Of a stretch of DNA of 64,000 bases, positions 60,523 through 64,000 are shown in pieces (the first letter of the stretch is position 1; each line of letters starts with the position of its first letter). A program made the translations under genes and the position numbers. This DNA is from Helicobacter ganmani (GTDB taxonomy: Bacteria > Campylobacterota > Campylobacteria > Campylobacterales > Helicobacteraceae), in the NCBI RefSeq assembly GCF_003364315.1, contig NZ_NXLS01000003.1, forward strand, positions 62,001 to 126,000, read 5' to 3'. The notes beneath the pieces are model-generated. The model did no database searches. It saw only the letters and a program-made list of their open reading frames with translations, and was not told where the DNA came from.

Positions 60523-61605
60523 ATGAATTTTTTACAAAAAATTCAAGAGAATATTAAGCTCATTTTCACTTGGAATCCTAGCGATAGATTATGGCAAATG
60601 CCATTTTTTGCAGGATTAAGTGTTGCAATCGTGCTTTTTATTGCAGCTTTTTTTAATCGTCCTGATTTGGGACTTGTGGCAATCATCGGCACCAATATTT
60701 TTCTTTATGTTCCTGACACTCCAATTCACCATAAAATGATTTTATGTATGGCGAGTGCTTTTGGAATTGTTGCTTCCTTTACGCTTGGACTGATTGGACA
60801 AGCCTTTCCTGCGCTAATTCCATTCATCGTTTTTCTTGTTACGATGATAGGCGCGCAAGTCGTGCGCTATTTTAGCATTGGCGCGCCAGGATTCTTTTTC
60901 TTTACCTTTGCGATGATTCTTGGCACTTATATTCCTTTTGAAGTCAAAGACTATCCTTTTGCTATTGGGCTTGTCGCACTTGGAACAATGGTAGCCAATG
61001 TGATGGTTTTGCTGTATTCTTTAAGTGTAATTTACCTCTTCAAACATCCTCCAAAACCAACTCCAAAAATCGGAGAATTTGGCTTTGGCGTGATTATTAT
61101 TGACCCTATTATCATTGCGTTTTTTGTCAGTGCCTCTATGATTTTCCAAAACTTTTTGGAATTAGAAAGAGGCTATTGGGTGGGGGTAAGTTGTGCTGCT
61201 ATCTTAACAGCAGTTACTTTTAAACAGATTTGGATTAAACAGACACAAAGAATCTTGGGCACGATTCTAGGCGTAAGCTTCGCTTATTTCTTATTGCACT
61301 TTAGTTTCAGCCCAATTCAATTTGCGCTTTTGATGATGACATTAATGTTTTTTGCGGAATTAACAACAGTTAGGAATTATGCTTTAGCAATGGTATTTTT
61401 AACCCCTTATTCCACTTATTTGGCAGAAGTTGCAAGCTTTATGAATTATGACCCAGATTTGATTATCAAGGCAAGAATCCTAGATATTACAATTGGTAGT
61501 TTATTTGGGCTTTTGGGCGGTGCAGTAATGCATTGGAGACCTTTGCGAAAAATGCTAGAAAGAATCTTACGCAAAATCGTTTTTCGGTGGGCAGGAGAAG
61601 ATTAA
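60523..61605 (+). CDS. FUSC-family membrane protein
   Basis: 360 residues with eight to nine hydrophobic segments in two halves; each half resembles the FUSC/aromatic-acid exporter core, the second starting at about residue 205 (RGYWVGVSCAAILTA...TLGTILG-like). FUSC proteins act as efflux parts or envelope transporters; there is no linked membrane-fusion protein here. TAAGGAG precedes the ATG. Confidence 0.82.
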   Translation: MNFLQKIQENIKLIFTWNPSDRLWQMPFFAGLSVAIVLFIAAFFNRPDLGLVAIIGTNIFLYVPDTPIHHKMILCMASAFGIVASFTLGLIGQAFPALIPFIVFLVTMIGAQVVRYFSIGAPGFFFFTFAMILGTYIPFEVKDYPFAIGLVALGTMVANVMVLLYSLSVIYLFKHPPKPTPKIGEFGFGVIIIDPIIIAFFVSASMIFQNFLELERGYWVGVSCAAILTAVTFKQIWIKQTQRILGTILGVSFAYFLLHFSFSPIQFALLMMTLMFFAELTTVRNYALAMVFLTPYSTYLAEVASFMNYDPDLIIKARILDITIGSLFGLLGGAVMHWRPLRKMLERILRKIVFRWAGED

Positions 61606-61642
61606 AAACATAAAGCAATTTGCACTTCAAACCAATTGCTAC

Positions 61643-61658
61643 GAATCCTTAAGGATTC
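61643..61658. repeat. perfect palindrome within a repeat-family copy
   Basis: GAATCCTTAAGGATTC is a perfect 16-base palindrome flanked by ATTGCT (61636-61641) and AGCAAT (61666-61671), an imperfect larger inverted repeat like the family elsewhere. It lies between the convergent FUSC and MCP genes and may stop transcription from both sides. Confidence 0.6.
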
Positions 61659-61679
61659 CATCAAAAGCAATCATTAACA

Positions 61680-63053
61680 TTAGGGAATTGCGTGAAGCTG
61701 CTGATAAACTTCCGCGCTTTTAGCTTCAAATTTTTGACAATATGTTTGTAATTGTTCTTGATTCTCTGTAAAATTACCGAGTTTAATAAACTCTAAAAAC
61801 TCTTGGATACTTTCATCAAAATCAAAGATTTTTTGGCAAATGCTCTTATCTATCAAAGATTTTTCTCCAATATCACATTGTGAAGCCATCTGTGGAATCT
61901 CATTTGTAATCACAGCGGAATAGGAGGCAAATTTTTTCAAAATACAATCCAACTCTAGCAATGCAATATAAGAAGTCTTATTGGTATGTGAAATAGAATC
62001 TAGTAAAGAAGCCGCTTGTTTATCCATTGCGCCAAAAGTCTCATTGAATGAAATCATCAATTCATTGGAATCATTTGTAATGGTATCAATCTCTTTAACA
62101 TAGCCTGAAATCTCGTCCATTTCTTGGTTGATTACCTGTGTGGTAGAGGAGATTTCTGACGCGGTTTTCGTGGCGCGCTCTGCTAGTTTTCGGACTTCAT
62201 CAGCAACGACTGCAAATCCTCTTCCGTGTTCTCCTGCTCTTGCTGCTTCAATTGCGGCATTAAGGGCGAGTAAATTAGTTTGGTCAGTAATCTCCTTAAT
62301 CAAAGAAACAAATGCATCAATTTCTTTAATTCGTTTTGTGAAACACTCAAAGGATTGTGAAGTTTGCGACATCATAGAGGAGAGGTTGGAAAAATTATTC
62401 ACAATCACTTGGACATTCTGCATTCCTTGATTGGAAGATTGAGAAATCGTTTTCGCCTCTTCAGAAGTTTCATTCATTACCGAAATTACAACATTTAGAT
62501 TTGTAGAAATTGAATTTAAATCTTTCTTCAAACTCACTGCGCTTTGTTTAGAAATCTGATTCACGATTAAACCTCTTGCGCCCAATTTATCTGCTTCTTC
62601 AACCGCATAAGAGGCTTTATTAATCAGCTGTCCCACATAAGAAAAAGCTCCTTTTAGGCTTGCAGAATTTAATTTTCTGTAATATTGTTTTTTGCTTGCG
62701 GCAGTAATAACGGAAGACCCCCCTCTAACAAAGGCTTCCACTTGGTCAGCCAAATCATTAAATGCCCACGACAGATTGCCCAAAGCACCATTATCTTGAA
62801 TATTTGTAATTCTTGCTTCTAGGTTTCCATTGGCAAGCTGTGAAACACAATGGGTAATTTCTTGAATATACTTATCTCGTCTATTTCCAGCTATTAGCGT
62901 CAATGAGCAAGTCAAAATACCTAGACAAAAAGCTCCAAATTCTAGCAAAATATGAATATCTAAAATTTCAATAATAAATAAACAAACAAAAATGGCAATA
63001 AAACAATAATTAAAAACCCTAGAATATCTATAAAGTTGATACGAATTCTTCAT
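61680..63053 (-). CDS. methyl-accepting chemotaxis protein without periplasmic sensor (CetA-like)
   Basis: 457 residues. Two adjacent membrane helices (about 12-55) with almost no periplasmic loop, a HAMP-like segment (about 60-115), and the signalling hairpin [27 protein letters not shown] (about 265-292). Lacking its own sensor, it matches CetA of the Campylobacter bipartite energy-taxis receptor, with the neighbouring PAS protein as partner. The 3' end is missing the CheB/CheR pentapeptide. Confidence 0.85.
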   Translation of the reverse strand: MKNSYQLYRYSRVFNYCFIAIFVCLFIIEILDIHILLEFGAFCLGILTCSLTLIAGNRRDKYIQEITHCVSQLANGNLEARITNIQDNGALGNLSWAFNDLADQVEAFVRGGSSVITAASKKQYYRKLNSASLKGAFSYVGQLINKASYAVEEADKLGARGLIVNQISKQSAVSLKKDLNSISTNLNVVISVMNETSEEAKTISQSSNQGMQNVQVIVNNFSNLSSMMSQTSQSFECFTKRIKEIDAFVSLIKEITDQTNLLALNAAIEAARAGEHGRGFAVVADEVRKLAERATKTASEISSTTQVINQEMDEISGYVKEIDTITNDSNELMISFNETFGAMDKQAASLLDSISHTNKTSYIALLELDCILKKFASYSAVITNEIPQMASQCDIGEKSLIDKSICQKIFDFDESIQEFLEFIKLGNFTENQEQLQTYCQKFEAKSAEVYQQLHAIP

Positions 63054-63531
63054 AATTGACTCCTTTTTGTGCTAGAATCTGCTCCAATCTCTCTTGGCTT
63101 TTTTCAATCCCTTCTCTTTGTTCAACTTCCAATAATTCCTTATAGAGTGCATTAATGGTTTTTTTTGCCTGTTCTGTTGGCTTTAGCCGAATAGAATGAT
63201 AACCGACAATCTCTCCTTTGCCATTAAAAGAGGGAGTTACATAAGCTTTCACCCAATAATATGAACCATCTTTAGAAAGATTCTTTACATAAGCTATGAT
63301 TTCTTTTCTTTGTTGTATAAAACTCCATAGAAATTTAAAAATAACTTTTGGCATATCGGGGTGGCGCACGATATTATGTGGTTTGCCCAAAAGCTCTTTC
63401 TCTGCATAACCTGAAAGTTCAATAAAGATTCTATTGCCATAAAGGATTCGTCCCTTTAAATCTGTTTTGGAAACAATAATTTCATTCTCATTGAACTGTC
63501 TCTCTTTCTGAATGGGTTTTGGTTTGCTCAT
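63028..63531 (-). CDS. PAS-domain protein (CetB/Aer-like)
   Basis: 167 residues. Aer-type PAS domain (about 18-125): [39 protein letters not shown] and [18 protein letters not shown], probably binding FAD. It overlaps the MCP gene by 26 bases, which couples their translation. Signal likely passes to the MCP in trans, as for CetB-CetA. Confidence 0.87.
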   Translation of the reverse strand: MSKPKPIQKERQFNENEIIVSKTDLKGRILYGNRIFIELSGYAEKELLGKPHNIVRHPDMPKVIFKFLWSFIQQRKEIIAYVKNLSKDGSYYWVKAYVTPSFNGKGEIVGYHSIRLKPTEQAKKTINALYKELLEVEQREGIEKSQERLEQILAQKGVNYEEFVSTL

Positions 63532-63644
63532 TGCTTATCCTTAAAAATAAGAAAAATAATTAAAACTTTCACTCTATGTCATAAATTTATCTTTTCCTAA
63601 TCGTCCTAGCCACATAAGACTCTTGAGATAATGTTAAGAATAGT

Positions 63645-63650
63645 ATTATA
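63645..63650 (-). promoter_or_regulatory. -10 box before the PAS-MCP pair
   Basis: TATAAT on the minus strand about 115 bases before ATG 63531. Rest of the 298-base gap (63532-63829) holds only AT-rich sequence and the rplS terminator. Confidence 0.4.
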
Positions 63651-63749
63651 TATTTAGTTAATGAATGGTTAATAAAGCGTTAAGATGAGTAGCAAACCCT
63701 AAAAATAGGTTTTTAACACTTTAATATTAGAAATGTTGAATAATTCTTG

Positions 63750-63790
63750 ATAAGAATAAAAAGGGAAGAGAAAATAAAATAATCTCTCCC
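63750..63790 (-). terminator. rho-independent terminator after rplS
   Basis: On the minus strand GGGAGAG, a 13-base AT-rich loop, CTCTTCCC, then TTTTTATTCTT. Stem of seven to eight pairs with one bulge. Just downstream of the rplS stop. Confidence 0.7.
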
Positions 63791-63829
63791 TCACAATAGA
63801 TAGAATCCCAAAAAGGGAAAAATCAAAAA

Positions 63830-64000
63830 CTATTTTCTAATTTCTTTGATTCTTGCAGATTTACCACTTCTTGCGCGAAGATAATAAAGTTTTGCGCGTC
63901 TAACACGACCAATTTTAAGCACTTTAATGCTTTCAATACTTTCAGAATAGATAGGAAAGATTCTTTCTACTCCTACACCATTTGCACCGATTTTGCGAAT
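63830..64000 (-). CDS. rplS: 50S ribosomal protein L19, 3' part only
   Basis: C-terminal 56 residues on the minus strand, stop at 63832-63830: [19 protein letters not shown], then [25 protein letters not shown], the conserved L19 end. The start lies beyond the window. Confidence 0.96.
   Translation of the reverse strand: MRKIGANGVGVERIFPIYSESIESIKVLKIGRVRRAKLYYLRARSGKSARIKEIRK

Overview
The window is a gene-dense, AT-rich chromosomal segment of a Campylobacterota bacterium, almost certainly a Helicobacter outside H. pylori. Evidence: pseudaminic-acid genes pseB/pseC/pseF; an RpoN-type promoter before flgF-flgG; and gene neighbourhoods I know from H. pylori (tatD / ribE-flhX; cheY-prmA-ftsH-psd-like-pssA; secG-frr-pyrE-RDD; rpsO / flhA-DHH; fliQ-murB; tpiA-fabI). 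Unlike H. pylori it has de novo purine genes (purB, purN), histidine genes (hisH, hisA), leuA and a full trp set, which suggests an enterohepatic species. The species assignment is inference.

Layout. 1-7.4 kb: 3' end of purB, pseB-pseC-pseF, a damaged LTA-synthase-like sulfatase, tRNA-Pro and tRNA-His, a TraT-like lipoprotein and tatD. 7.4-12.1 kb: ribE-flhX, the RpoN-driven flgF-flgG pair, and a phosphoethanolamine transferase split by a nine-G tract (phase OFF as written). 12.1-21 kb: mnmA, dgkA, an exported-protein/EF-hand gene pair, tRNA-Glu, queH and dnaB. 21-35 kb: pdxJ, hisH-hisA, cheY-prmA-ftsH-psd-like-pssA, leuA, secG-frr-pyrE, atpB. 35-43.4 kb: MOSC gene and trpCF on the minus strand, a decayed gene, then trpE-trpGD-trpB-trpA on the plus strand. 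43.4-48 kb: a second exported/signal-less gene pair, a 128-bp inverted-repeat element, dgt, an MBL hydrolase and a Crp/Fnr regulator. 48-53.9 kb: rpsO, flhA, DHH protein, purN with an in-frame minisatellite, a glycosyltransferase. 54-64 kb: a third exported/EF-hand pair, murB, fliQ, a cysteine-rich DnaJ-like membrane protein, fabI-tpiA, a FUSC protein, a CetA/CetB-like energy-taxis pair and the 3' end of rplS.

Three observations stand out. (1) The phosphoethanolamine transferase just downstream of flgG has a G9 tract that breaks the frame by one base, so it looks phase variable. FlgG has Thr at position 75, the residue I recall as the target of Campylobacter EptC, so surface charge and motility could switch together. 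(2) Three minus-strand loci share one design: a gene for a Sec-exported protein followed by a signal-less acidic protein of 322-548 residues, two of them with EF-hand loops. One has an RpoN-type promoter with exact GG-N10-GC spacing and two have FliA-like CCGATAT boxes. A decayed gene with a similar calcium-loop motif lies at 37.3-38.0 kb. They may be flagellar-regulon cassettes, possibly encoding substrates of the flagellar export system. (3) A family of short palindromic repeats recurs in the intergenic regions.
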